Shown: piece after piece, positions 11,696-21,137 of the stretch
Layout: each line of letters starts with the position of its first letter
How positions within the stretch are numbered: the first letter of the stretch is position 1
Assembly (NCBI RefSeq): GCF_963576675.1
Contig: NC_088916.1
Coordinates: 20,118,501 to 20,182,500, forward strand
DNA: 64,000 nt
Reading direction: 5' to 3'
From: Euphorbia lathyris
Lineage: Eukaryota > Streptophyta > Magnoliopsida > Malpighiales > Euphorbiaceae
Position numbers and translations under genes: made by a program
The notes under the pieces: model-generated
Seen by the model: only the letters and a program-made list of their open reading frames with translations
Database searches by the model: none
Told to the model about the DNA's origin: nothing

Positions 11696-12119
11696 CAAAA
11701 TGAAACAGTATATATTTTCAATGAATCTGTTTATCATGTTTAACTACTTCTGTGTTAATTTGATTATTTCACATACATTGCCAATACCTAAACTTTACTA
11801 TGATTAAATGATTACTCGTATTTAAGAGTTGATATAAATTCACTATTTATTTATTTACCTTTTAAAATATTATTTTCCATTCAAATGCTTGTTCATTCAA
11901 CTTATGTGAATTAATGAACATTGGTTCTACAAGAACTCTAATTAGGAATTTAATGTCTCATTACTAAAAATTTAATAAGGATAAACCCTTGGTTTTCCTT
12001 GCATTTAATGTTATTTATTTTAGTTTTTGAGTGCAGGTACAGTTTATATTACGTTCAGGACACAATTAATCAACAAAATTGCACAAACCAAGTCCAAATG
12101 CACAAAATCAGGCACTTTT

Positions 12120-12245
12120 GACCAATTCTCTACCGAGAATTAAAAATTCTCGGTAAGTCCAACGAAAACAGGCCGAATTTAGAGCAATTTGTTCTCTGAA
12201 ATTCGCATGCCGCGACTGCGACTAAGCATTCTCGGTCGCGACCCG
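12120..12245 (+). repeat. CCGAGAATT/GCGACC palindromic modules, cluster 2
   Basis: ACCGAGAATTAAAAATTCTC continues into GGTAA as a near-perfect palindrome. About 55 bp later comes GCCGCGACTGCGACT followed by ATTCTCGGTCGCGACCCG. It is the same module pair as at 10055-10248 and in the LTRs. Confidence 0.7.
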
Positions 12246-13577
12246 TGCCCTGTAGGACGAGTATAGGCACAAATTTATCCCATTTTGCAACCTTTTCCTA
12301 TTTTTACATTAACTCCTAAACACCTAAATTCATACCTATATATACCTATCCCTTACACAAACTTTACATCACCTCCTATTTTTTCAAATAACACAATCCA
12401 AACTCTTTCCAGTACAATTAATTCCACACCATATCACCTTTACCTTTTACCAAATTTTTACCTACCCAAAATTCATCTTTCCCAAACCCCACCTCCATAT
12501 CCTAACCCTTTTTCCACACCATGCCTACACATAAAAAGGTTCCTCATCAGGTTTCCTCTACCTCCATTCAGCCTTATTTCAGATAGGGTTAGGCACGTGG
12601 TACAAGCACTATTATGGACATCGTGCATAGTGAAACAGACATTATTGTATTGGTTACTCTTTCCTATTCTAAAAAGAAATGAGAGGATTACATTTATGGT
12701 TTCGGTTAATTTTATGAAGATTGGGGATGACGAGATGAGTATTTGGTTTGGATATCTTACAACACAATTTATTGTTAAGCCCATCAATTTTCACAACAAT
12801 CTGGTAAAGGATTTCAAGTCAGGATTTATTTGTTCATTTTGGATTACATCTTCAAGGATTTCATGTAGATTAAATTGGACTACTTTTTTTAATAATTTCT
12901 AACCATGTTTCCATTCTCCACAAATAAGCAAATTACTATAAGTACTTTGATAACGGGTTTTGTTTTGGAATCTACGAGTATTATGGAATTCGATGTTGGT
13001 ACATCAAGTTCACATGGTAATAGTATTTAAGAGGATAGTAATGCAAAGACACATTTTTATGAGGATGACGATATGCATTATGATGATGAAGAAGAAGGTG
13101 AGAAAGATGAGCATGTTGATGCCTAAACACAAGTACAAGGGGTTGTTGATGATGAGCACAATGTTAATGATCAAGTTAATTTTCAACAAAGTTTGAACCA
13201 AATGAATTTGCGGTTAAATGCTATTATGGAGAATAATCAAGAGAAGAGTTCATGATTAAACGCGGTGGATGCCAATTATCCATACTTTGAGAAGTGATCA
13301 CACGTCAACATGACGCCAGTTATTATCATTTTTCCATCGTCACGACGTTATGACCACACCATCTCCACCGGGTTCATCTTCACAAGAATAGGTTTTATCT
13401 TATCTTTTCTCAACTCATTTATCTCTTATGCTATTTTTGATTGAGTTTGGTCCAATTTCAATTTCTATTTATATTGGCTACAATCAATTTCATATTTATA
13501 TATTTTCTTCATTCGTATGCTTTATTTCGTACAATTTTTCGTGTTTTATCATTTTTGCACCAATGAGGACATGGTCC

Positions 13578-13599
13578 AAATTAAGTGTGGGAGGAGATA
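13578..13599 (+). other. Internal purine tract resembling a polypurine primer site
   Basis: AAATTAAGTGTGGGAGGAGA closely matches the tract directly before the 3' LTR (ATTAAGTGTGGAGA at 14812) and is the better purine run of the two. Athila-like elements carry such a tract upstream of a long 3' untranslated region. Confidence 0.5.
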
Positions 13600-14192
13600 T
13601 TGCATATATCATTTTATTTTTAGTACGACTAAATGCAACGAATAAATTTTTAAGCAACATTTATAAATGCAACACTTGTTTTATGCAAGTGCAACATATA
13701 TTGCAACACAATGTATTTAACACTATTTTTATTAACTTAACATTTTCATATGTTTATAAATTAATCATAAGTTAATATGATTATTTTTAGGTTATCATTA
13801 TCGTTAGAAATAATATTTCTATACGGGCAACATTTTTGAAATTTGAAATTTTTCACAAATCTCCGATACGATTTTAAGTAAAATTGTCTCGAGTGAATGT
13901 ATTTAAGTAACATAAATTCTTTATTTCAATCTCTATTTTATATCATGCAATTCATGATACAATAAATCTTATTTTAAGTTTTCAATTTGGTTTATAGGCA
14001 TTAAATTGAACTAACAATTTTTAGCTCGGTTTGATTTCGTCTTACATTAACACCAATTGAAGTTTTTAAGGAAACTTTAGCCATAATACATATTGAATTT
14101 TAAGTCAATATAGGATGAATGTGCTATCTTTCTTTTTCCCAATTTTAATTTAATTCATATTAATTAATCAATTAGTTGAATTCTTAACTTTT

Positions 14193-14460
14193 GGCCACGA
14201 TTGAGACCAACCTTATCACAATCGAGGTATGAAAGGGAAGAAAATTAAGTACCGTTTGCTTTTGGCCACGGTTGCGACCACCCTTATCACAATCGAGGTA
14301 TGGAAGGAACGTTAAAAGAAAAAAAAATAATAAGCGTGTATAAGTTTAAAGTAACGATTGCGTCCACCCATGGCATGGTCGGTACCTCTTAAGAAAACAC
14401 CAAGCAATAAAATACGTATAAAGTTACGATCAAGACCACCCTTATCTCGGGCGTAACTAA
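14193..14460 (+). repeat. Four diverged copies of a GGCCACGRTTG...TATCACAATCGAGGTATG unit
   Basis: Copies begin near 14195, 14264, 14350 and 14421. The first two are almost identical over 43 bp (TTTTGGCCACG followed by TTGAGACC or TTGCGACC, then CTTATCACAATCGAGGTATG); the last two are degenerate. They lie in the 3' untranslated region between the two purine tracts. Confidence 0.7.
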
Positions 14461-14811
14461 GCAAATAAATTAATCCTAAGTACTTATTTTAAATATATAA
14501 TATATCTCATATATTAGTTTAGGTTTGGGAAAGGAAATTTTGTGCTTTGAAATGCCTTGAGACGAAAGACTCAATAACATGCGTGCTTATATCGTCCCGA
14601 ATGCTTCAATTCAAAATTGGAAATACAAGATGAATGATATATCATATATTATACTAAGTTAGTTTGATATTTTGCGTATAAATTTGCCATGCGAAGCTAG
14701 TCTTTTCGGCTTAACTAATTCAAAAGGTAATACAGAGATATATGTTTTATTTTCATAAAGAGATTAGTTAGAGAATAAATTCAGTGAAATTTTGCTCGGG
14801 ACTAGCAAAAG

Positions 14812-14827
14812 ATTAAGTGTGGAGATT
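14812..14827 (+). other. Polypurine tract of the nested element
   Basis: ATTAAGTGTGGAGATT abuts the TG that opens the 3' LTR at 14828, where plus-strand priming would occur. Confidence 0.65.
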
Positions 14828-16360
14828 TGTTAAGCCCAAAATATACCTAAAATATCATCAATAATTACATCAATATTGCTACGAATTTATGCTATTTATA
14901 ACTGTTTAGAAAGCTTTTACTCTCGAATATGTTTCTTTCTTGTAAGGTACGTAAATATTTGGTAAAATCCAAATAGGAACGAAAAGAGCTCAAAAATAGA
15001 AGAAAAACCCTCCAAAAGGAGTCGAAGACGACAAAGATCAATTACACCAAAACAAGGACAAAGACGAAGTCAGAAACAGAGAAAAATGCAAATTCTCAAC
15101 AAAGAATCCAAAATTCTCGGTAGAGAATTTGGGGCCGCGACAGGGAATCTCAAATTCTCGGTCGCGACACGCCCTTTCGTCCGAAGGCTGAAAAATCAGT
15201 TCCTCATTCTCGGCAGAGAATTTCCATTCTCGGTAAGAGCAGAAATTCTGCCAAGTACAATGAACACATGTTAAAATCCAAGAAACGCGTTCGTTCGGGT
15301 GGATAAAGATGTCCTTTCACAACGGATACGACTCTCCACAATGGATACGTCCTTTCACAACGGACACGACACTTCAATCACGACTCTTCAACATCTATAA
15401 ATAAAGAGTTGATTGAGAGTTGAAAAATGAATAATAAGAGAGTTAGATTTTTAGATTAGTGCAAGAGTTATGCAGAAACTCTGACTCAGAAATGAGTCAG
15501 AGATTAGAATTTCATTTCTGTTCAAAGCAATATGATGTACACACATTGTTTATTCAATAATAACAAGTTTAGTAGCGTTTAGACATTGTTCCAGTTTAGT
15601 TTTCATTTTGGTAGTAGACCGACCCAGTCTCTATTACGAAGATCCAGCGAGAAGATTGAGTAGAGGATCCGCCCCTGAGCCTGACAAACTCTAACGAAAC
15701 TCAAGGAAAGGATTGATCAACCCGTTCACTTGCAAGTCGTCGAATGTTTCCATGCTCCATGTTCTCTGTAAACTTGTATCAATTTATATTTCATCTAATA
15801 AAGTCCGTTCTATTCGATAGATTTTTATGCAGCACTTATGGTAACCAATCCACTAAAGTGACTGCTGTGTTTTCATTAAAACGTATTTAATCCAAAATCT
15901 TTACAAGGAAACTTTGTTGAGCACTTAGGCAAATTATTATCTCGAAAGAGTTTTAATTTGATTAAGGGCAACTATCCCGAAAGGGTTTTGTCATGTTCAA
16001 AGCCAATTAATTAGAGGTTCCGTCATTTATTTCATCTTTATAATTCGTACAAAGTTTAAAGTTGTTTTCTTTGCTTAATGCAAATAAATACATTTGTTTA
16101 CTTTTCTAAAAAGTACTAAACGTTCCTATCTTGCAAATTCATTCTTAAATCAGAATATTTTCTAACGTTTTCATAATCTAACCTAATTCTCATTCTAGCA
16201 ATTTCAAAACCAAAACCGATTAAACGATTTTCCCATATTATAAACCTTACAGTAAATTTAACCGATTGTAAATAAGTTTTGTTAAAAAAACGTTCCCTGT
16301 GGGATCGATATCTTTTATTACTACAAGCGTATACCGTGCACTTGCGGAAATCGCTCAACA
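14828..16360 (+). repeat. 3' LTR of the nested element
   Basis: 1533 bp, with the same ends and TATA box (15395-15405) as the 5' LTR. One base of length difference and about 15 substitutions indicate a recent insertion. Confidence 0.9.
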
Positions 16361-16538
16361 TATGCAATGTCTTAAGTTTATTCGATTAAATCTTGGAAGG
16401 TTTAGAATTAAGTTAGGACAATAGATGCAACCCTTACGGGGGAGTAATTTCAGAAATATAAAAAATAAATCAATCATGGGGAATTTCAAAACTGAGTTCC
16501 ATAATTATGTATTTTGCCAACATCAAAATGGGGGAGTT
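16361..16538 (+). other. Sirevirus 3' untranslated end with multiple polypurine tracts
   Basis: After the nested element the Sirevirus resumes. ATCTTGGAAGGTTTAGAATT here repeats, with one change, the sequence at 7442-7461 before the insertion. Three G-rich tracts follow: ACGGGGGAG (16437-16444 region), CATGGGG (about 16476) and AAAATGGGGGAG (16525-16536); the last directly precedes the LTR. Multiple polypurine tracts upstream of the 3' LTR are a known Sirevirus trait. Confidence 0.7.
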
Positions 16539-17965
16539 TGTTAAAACACCTTTTCCACAAGATTTTGATTTGACAAAATCATCCATGATTAAGAGACAAT
16601 TAAATTTAAGTGCTTTGATTTAATTGTACTAATCTGTTTGTTCAATGTTGAGTATAAACTTAAATACAAAAAGGTATAAAAAGTAAGACAGGACGAAGTC
16701 AGCATGAGATCAAAGAACAAGCTGAGTAGAATAGAAGCCTGAAGTTCAACAAAGCTAAGTGGAATGGAACTCAGCATCAGAAGCCCTCTCACTAGTTGTC
16801 GTGCAAAACAAAACTGACTAAAAGAGAACTCAGCATTGGAGTTGACAACAAACGAAGACAACAAATAAAGTAGAAGCTGAGTAAATCTTCAGGACAGCAT
16901 GAGAGATCCGTTCACTAGAAGACAAGTTCTGCAAACCTTCTGCACCGATAATTGAATCCTCGAAATTACGCAAAAGACACATTCCGAGATGCATGGGTCA
17001 ACAGATTATTGCTAAAAGACAACTGCCACAAAAAGACAACGTCTGTAGGAAGAAGACAAGTCTGACATCTGAAGAAATCAGAGGAAAGGATTGGCCTGCA
17101 AAACATGAAGCTGACCAGAAGCTATCTCCTAAAAGAGCCGTTTTAGACTTAACGGCTAAATCATTTCAAATGATCCACCTCCAGATTTTCGTCTATATAA
17201 GGACAATCAAAATCATTGGATCATTTGCCGATGTACAAAAAGAAAAATACAAGAGAGAAAAATACAAGTTCAAAGCACTAAAAAAAACAAGAAAGAGATC
17301 TTACACCCATTTTCTATTCCTGTGTAAATGCTAGATTGATTGTTTGTAATCATCTAAAGTGTTCTTCATTTGAAAAAAGAACAACTTGTATCAATCGTGA
17401 TATTGAGAGTGTTGTGCTGAGTGTTTGGTTGTAAACATTCAGTGGTAGAGAAATCTAAGTACTGGGTTGTGGTGCTTAGTAGGAGTTGAGTAGAAGAATA
17501 GAGGACGATACTCTTGCATATTCAACTGCCTTGTAAACGGTTTGTGCTCTACCTTTAAAGAGCTCAGTATTGGATTCTAAAAGCCCGGAGGATTCTGGGG
17601 ACTGGATGTAGGCGGAGAGGCCGAACCAGGATAAGTCGTACTGAGTAATTTCTAACTCTCTCAATATATATATATGTGCATGTGTTGTCTGTTGAATTTA
17701 CTCAGCATATAAATCATTTAAGCTGATACTGAGTAAATTAGAGTGCTGAGTTAGAAGCTGACCACAGAAAGTGTCAATTCCCAACTCACAAGTAAAACAG
17801 CCTTAGTCAACATCTGACTAAAGTTATCTTACATCAAGATCGGCCGTGCTGACCAAAAGCTGAGTTAACAAACTCATCAAAATTATCAAGTTAGTATAAT
17901 TAAATTAGCGAAAAAAGTTACATTAGTTCCTAACCCCCCTTGGAACTAATCACACGGGACCAACA
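16539..17965 (+). repeat. 3' LTR of the first Sirevirus
   Basis: 1427 bp from TGTTAAAACACC to GGGACCAACA. It aligns along its length with the LTR at 61271-62608: same opening, CTTTGATT and TGTTCAATGTTGAGT words, the GCTCTA(C/G)C..TTAAAGAGCTCAGTA block, and the CCTAACCCCC..TTGGAACTA end. A TATA box is at 17193-17202. The ORF at 16993-17334 lies in U3/R and is probably chance. The 5-bp target duplication cannot be checked because the left end is absent. Confidence 0.9.
17193..17202 (+). promoter_or_regulatory. TATA box in the Sirevirus 3' LTR
   Basis: CTATATAAGG is at the position that matches CTATAAATAG of the related LTR at 61867. It would drive transcription outward into 17966 onward. Confidence 0.6.
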
Positions 17966-18275
17966 CGGAGAAGAGCGAAGAAGAAGAAGTATTGAAACGA
18001 TCGAAGACTTATTTGAAGGAATATTGAACAAAGAATGTTCTGTATATTCGTTATATTAGGCTAGGGGCAATTTTGCCTTTTTCAGGTTCAATTAGACTTT
18101 TTAGTTGTTTATTAACAGAGCAATGGACGGAAATAGATTTTAGGGACTAAACAATTTAACAGAGTAAAACCTGAAGGACTTTATAATTTTATCAAAAAAA
18201 CTAAGAGATTAACTAATGTGTTAGGTAAAACTATAGGGACCTTATAATGATTTACCCTTATTATTATGTTTTGTT

Positions 18276-18453
18276 TATTATTATTATTATATAATTTTAA
18301 TAAAAAAATTTCTTACAATAGTTATTTTTTATAATCTTAATTTTTTTCTTAAACCTTATTCTTATTACTACTATTATTATTATATAATTTTAATAAATTT
18401 TTTTGTTACAATAATTATTTTTTTTATAATCTTAATTTTTTCCTTAAACCAAA
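18276..18453. repeat. Two tandem copies of an about 90-bp AT-rich unit
   Basis: TATTATATAATTTTAATAAA, a T-rich run, TTACAATA(G/A)TTATTTTTT, and TATAATCTTAATTTTTTCCTT appear first at 18283-18354 and again at 18377-18447, each preceded by an ATTATT microsatellite. Confidence 0.7.
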
Positions 18454-18876
18454 ATATTAGTAATATATATTCAATCTAAAATGACTAATATATATTAATT
18501 TATTTGTTATAATATATTTTAGAATACAATTAATTTTCACTAATTATTGAATTAATTACATAACAACTTGTATCGATCAAATTTTTTATGGTGAGCATTT
18601 TTACAAAATCAAAATGAAAATTATAATCTAATAGAACAACAATTTATAAGAAGGTCTGAATATTTATGGATCACCGCAAAAAGTTATGGACAACCGCAAA
18701 TCATTTTTTATCTTTAAAAATAATATATGTATTATTTGTTAGCTTATATGGCTTGGACTTGGTATCTGAAAACCCCGTTTAAAAACTGATATTATTGCCT
18801 TTATGAATTACAAATGCCAATGAGAGTCTTTGTACTAGCTTTCTTCTTCTCTTTCCACTCCACATAAATTCATGCC

Positions 18877-18877
<1 letters not shown>

Positions 18878-18909
<32 letters not shown>

Positions 18910-18918
18910 TTTTAAACT
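18878..18918. repeat. (ATT)n microsatellite
   Basis: About twelve uninterrupted ATT units. Confidence 0.9.
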
Positions 18919-19659
18919 TGCCATTATTATTACATTATTATTACTTATAAGTAATTAACAAGTAACTAAATTCCAAAAAGATAGAATTTTAATTTACAGA
19001 TTTTAGCTGATGAGAATTTGAACGTTGAAAAATTCAACTGAAAATTTTATTTAGTAAATGATAACACTATGTATATAAGTCGGGGGCATATAGTGTTTTA
19101 AGCCACTAAAATTATGTAATGTTAGTTTGGATTTTTTTTATTTGATAAATGATAACACCATGTACATGAAAGAAATTTTCGACTAGGGTCTCCAAAATGC
19201 TGGAGACGCCCTTGCTGAAGATAACCCCACTATCATCATAAAGGCAGACAATGTGGTTCTACTCGAGTTTCATGATAAGCTTTAATCTGATTAGAAACAT
19301 TGCCCATGTTGTTCCATAGAAAAGGCACAGACTGAGAGCTTCAAAACCATAATAGCTCTATAGCCATTTTTAACAAGGTCCTCGAAACCTTCCTCCTACA
19401 ACCAAACCATCTCAAATATGAAACTATCAGAACTCTGAACTGTAATGGGATTGAAACATATAAGAGGACATGAGAATGGTCAAATTAAAAAAGACAAGAT
19501 TAGACAAACTTCAAAATCTAGGCAGTACTTTCAAAAGCTATGCCTAGCTTTTTCTATACCCAAAAGGTGAACCTTTGCTTATTTCCCAAGCATATGAAGA
19601 TCTTGTAAAGAATGTGAAGAAATTGTATCGTACAGGGATTGAATAAGGTGATTAGGATA

Positions 19660-19921
19660 CAACGATCATACTTGGGAAACTCTCCAATGAAGTTTTCTAT
19701 TTGGTTACCAACATTTTCCAACATTGATCCCACAGATAACTCGTATATATTTGCACCCAAAATGCAATATGGTTCAAAGGGACATCTTGAGGAGCTACTT
19801 CTTCCTTCCAATCATTCATTATAAATTTATAAATGGTTATCAGAAGACCATGGGCCACCAATAATGACTCTACTCCGATGGACTTTATGAAAGAATTTGA
19901 AAATAAATAGGTTTGTATTCT
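19660..19921 (-). pseudogene. DUF4283-type (LINE ORF1-like) fragment
   Basis: On the minus strand two frames together give the order seen in DUF4283 domains of plant LINE-associated proteins: NLFIFKFFHKVHRSRV, IIGGPWSSDNHL, then a frame change and two stops, then AFWVQIYELSVGSMLENVGN and IENFIGEF. The GGPW and FWVQI..L blocks are the recognisable core. Sequence further along the minus strand (19190-19400) includes EEGFEDLVKNGYRAIM and may be more of the same element, but I could not assign it. Stops and a frameshift make it a relic. Confidence 0.6.
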
Positions 19922-20370
19922 CTTCCGTGATTGCTACCTATGCCCGACTGTCATAAGTTAGCAATCTGATTTTTCATAGCAAGAATCATGTTTTATCAGT
20001 TCGAAATCTTCTAATCATAGATAACTCACAGACATTTTCATCATTTGAAGTCACATTTATGCGGTAGCGGAGTAGGGAATTTAAATTTGGGGGCCAATTT
20101 TACTCGTGTCTCTCGGCAGTGTCAAATTTATATTTATGGAGCTTGGAGAAATAATAATAACATAGTTATTTAGAATAAAATTCAAAAAGACAAATAAAAG
20201 TCTTTTATTTTATAAAAATGAGGTTTGTGGGGGTTTGAACTCACGATATTTTATTAGAAAACAAACATTTTAACCAAATCAACCATCTTCGAATATTCGA
20301 ATTACACTGCACACACGTCAATATAAACTAACTTTAGAGAGGGCTATCAGAGGCCGAACATATACTACTC

Positions 20371-20457
20371 AAGGGCGGAGCCTGCAGGGGGTGGGGATGG
20401 GAGCCTGCGGGGGGAGGGGGTGGAGCCCTCCGAGCCCTGGGCTGGCTCTGCCCCTGC
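20371..20457. repeat. GC-rich inverted repeat, probable transposon remnant
   Basis: AAGGGCGGAGCC at the left and GGCTGGCTCTGCCCCTG at the right are imperfect inverted repeats enclosing purine-rich G runs. GGGCGGAGCC-type ends are common on plant hAT-like MITEs. A second short motif of this kind, GCGGTAGCGGAG, is at about 20060. Confidence 0.4.
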
Positions 20458-20849
20458 ATTTATGGAAAGTGCTAACTCGTCATTTTCATCCATAATTACT
20501 AAATTCGGCATCCTCTCTTCCGTCTGTATCAAACCTTACAAAAAAGAGAGACAATTAAACTAATAAAGGGTCATTAATGTAAATTGCTTATTCTAGACAA
20601 TATGAGATTGTTAGCTAAAGAGTAGGTCAAGATAGCTGCTTTATTTTAAATTCAAATTGTTGTAACTTAATCCCTGTACTTCCTATTTAACAAACATAAA
20701 ATACACAAAACAATTCGGCTGAGACTGAGAGTTTTCATGATATCATAGCTCTTCGAGGTTTAACAAGCCTGAGTCACTTCATCATCATTATTCATCGTTC
20801 TTTTTTTTTTATTTCTTTATCTTCCAATTTCTTCATGCCATGACTGAAA

Positions 20850-21137
20850 ATGGCACAAACAGTATCCACCACTCTCTCTAAAACACCACCCAATGTCAAT
20901 CTTTCATCTGCCCTCACACACAAACTTACACCAAATAATTATTAATTGTGGCAAACACAATTGATACCGATTTTGAAAGGCCACAAACTGGCCGGTTATA
21001 TTGATCTGATGGTTGCTACACCTGCCAAGTCCTTGCCCACCGATGCTGTGAATCTAGATTATGATGATTGGGAACAATTGGACCAACATGCCATGAGTTT
21101 GATTGTATCATCATGTTTCTTGGCTGTCTTGCCCTAG
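20850..21137 (+). pseudogene. Copia gag N-terminal fragment
   Basis: From ATG 20850 the frame reads through LTPNNY, a TAA stop, LWQTQLIPILKGHKLAGYID and DDWEQLDQHAMSLIVSS. This is the characteristic start of plant copia gag (LTxxNYxLWxxQxxPxLxG, then a W-D-Q motif). The stop after NNY and the abrupt end at 21137, where TGTTGGGAAC begins a non-coding stretch, show it is broken. It is a different copia lineage from the Sireviruses in this window. Confidence 0.75.

Larger units (their letters stand above)
7481..16360 (+). mobile_element. Nested non-autonomous LTR retrotransposon (LARD-like, tRNA-Asp primed)
   Basis: Two near-identical LTRs (7481-9014 and 14828-16360) begin TGTTAAGCCC and end GCTCAACA. 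The internal 5.8 kb starts with a primer binding site for tRNA-Asp and ends with a purine tract. The flanks CATGC (7476-7480) and TATGC (16361-16365) are a 5-bp target duplication with one change. No gag or pol homology is visible in the internal region; ORFs such as the one at 12285-12902 are low-complexity and unlike known domains. The primer type and the TTAAGTGTGG-type purine tract point to a derivative of an Athila/Tat-like Ty3/gypsy element mobilised in trans. It landed in the 3' untranslated region of the Sirevirus after that element was in place. Confidence 0.88.
2492..17965 (+). mobile_element. Sirevirus-type (SIRE1-like) Ty1/copia element, 5' part replaced, split by a nested insertion
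   Basis: The remaining pieces, in order, are: the 3' end of pol (2492-3581), a repeat-rich spacer, an env-like ORF (4154-7150), a 3' untranslated region split at 7480/16361 by the nested LTR element, polypurine tracts, and a 3' LTR (16539-17965). A long ORF between pol and the 3' LTR is the hallmark of the SIRE1 branch of Sireviruses. The 5' LTR, gag, protease, integrase and most of reverse transcriptase are not in the window; they either lie upstream of the LTR insertion at 1-2491 or are lost. Two in-frame stops in pol and one in the env-like ORF make it defective. A second, diverged member begins at 61271. Confidence 0.85.
17966..19659. other. Intergenic AT-rich DNA
   Basis: Apart from the repeats listed separately I see no gene here. 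Around 18060-18250 are degenerate phrases (AGGGACTAAACAATTTAACA, ACTATAGGGACCTTATAATG) of the kind found in small MITEs. 19080-19250 contains TTTAGTAAATGATAACAC and TTTGATAAATGATAACACCATGTA, two diverged copies about 100 bp apart. Confidence 0.5.

Noticed and set aside
12285..12902. 205-codon ORF in the nested LTR element
   Set aside because: The translation is Pro/Phe/Thr/Ile-rich low complexity starting from a chance ATG, with no gag or pol motif.
16993..17334. 113-codon ORF in the Sirevirus LTR
   Set aside because: It spans the TATA box and presumed transcription start; LTR position makes a protein unlikely.
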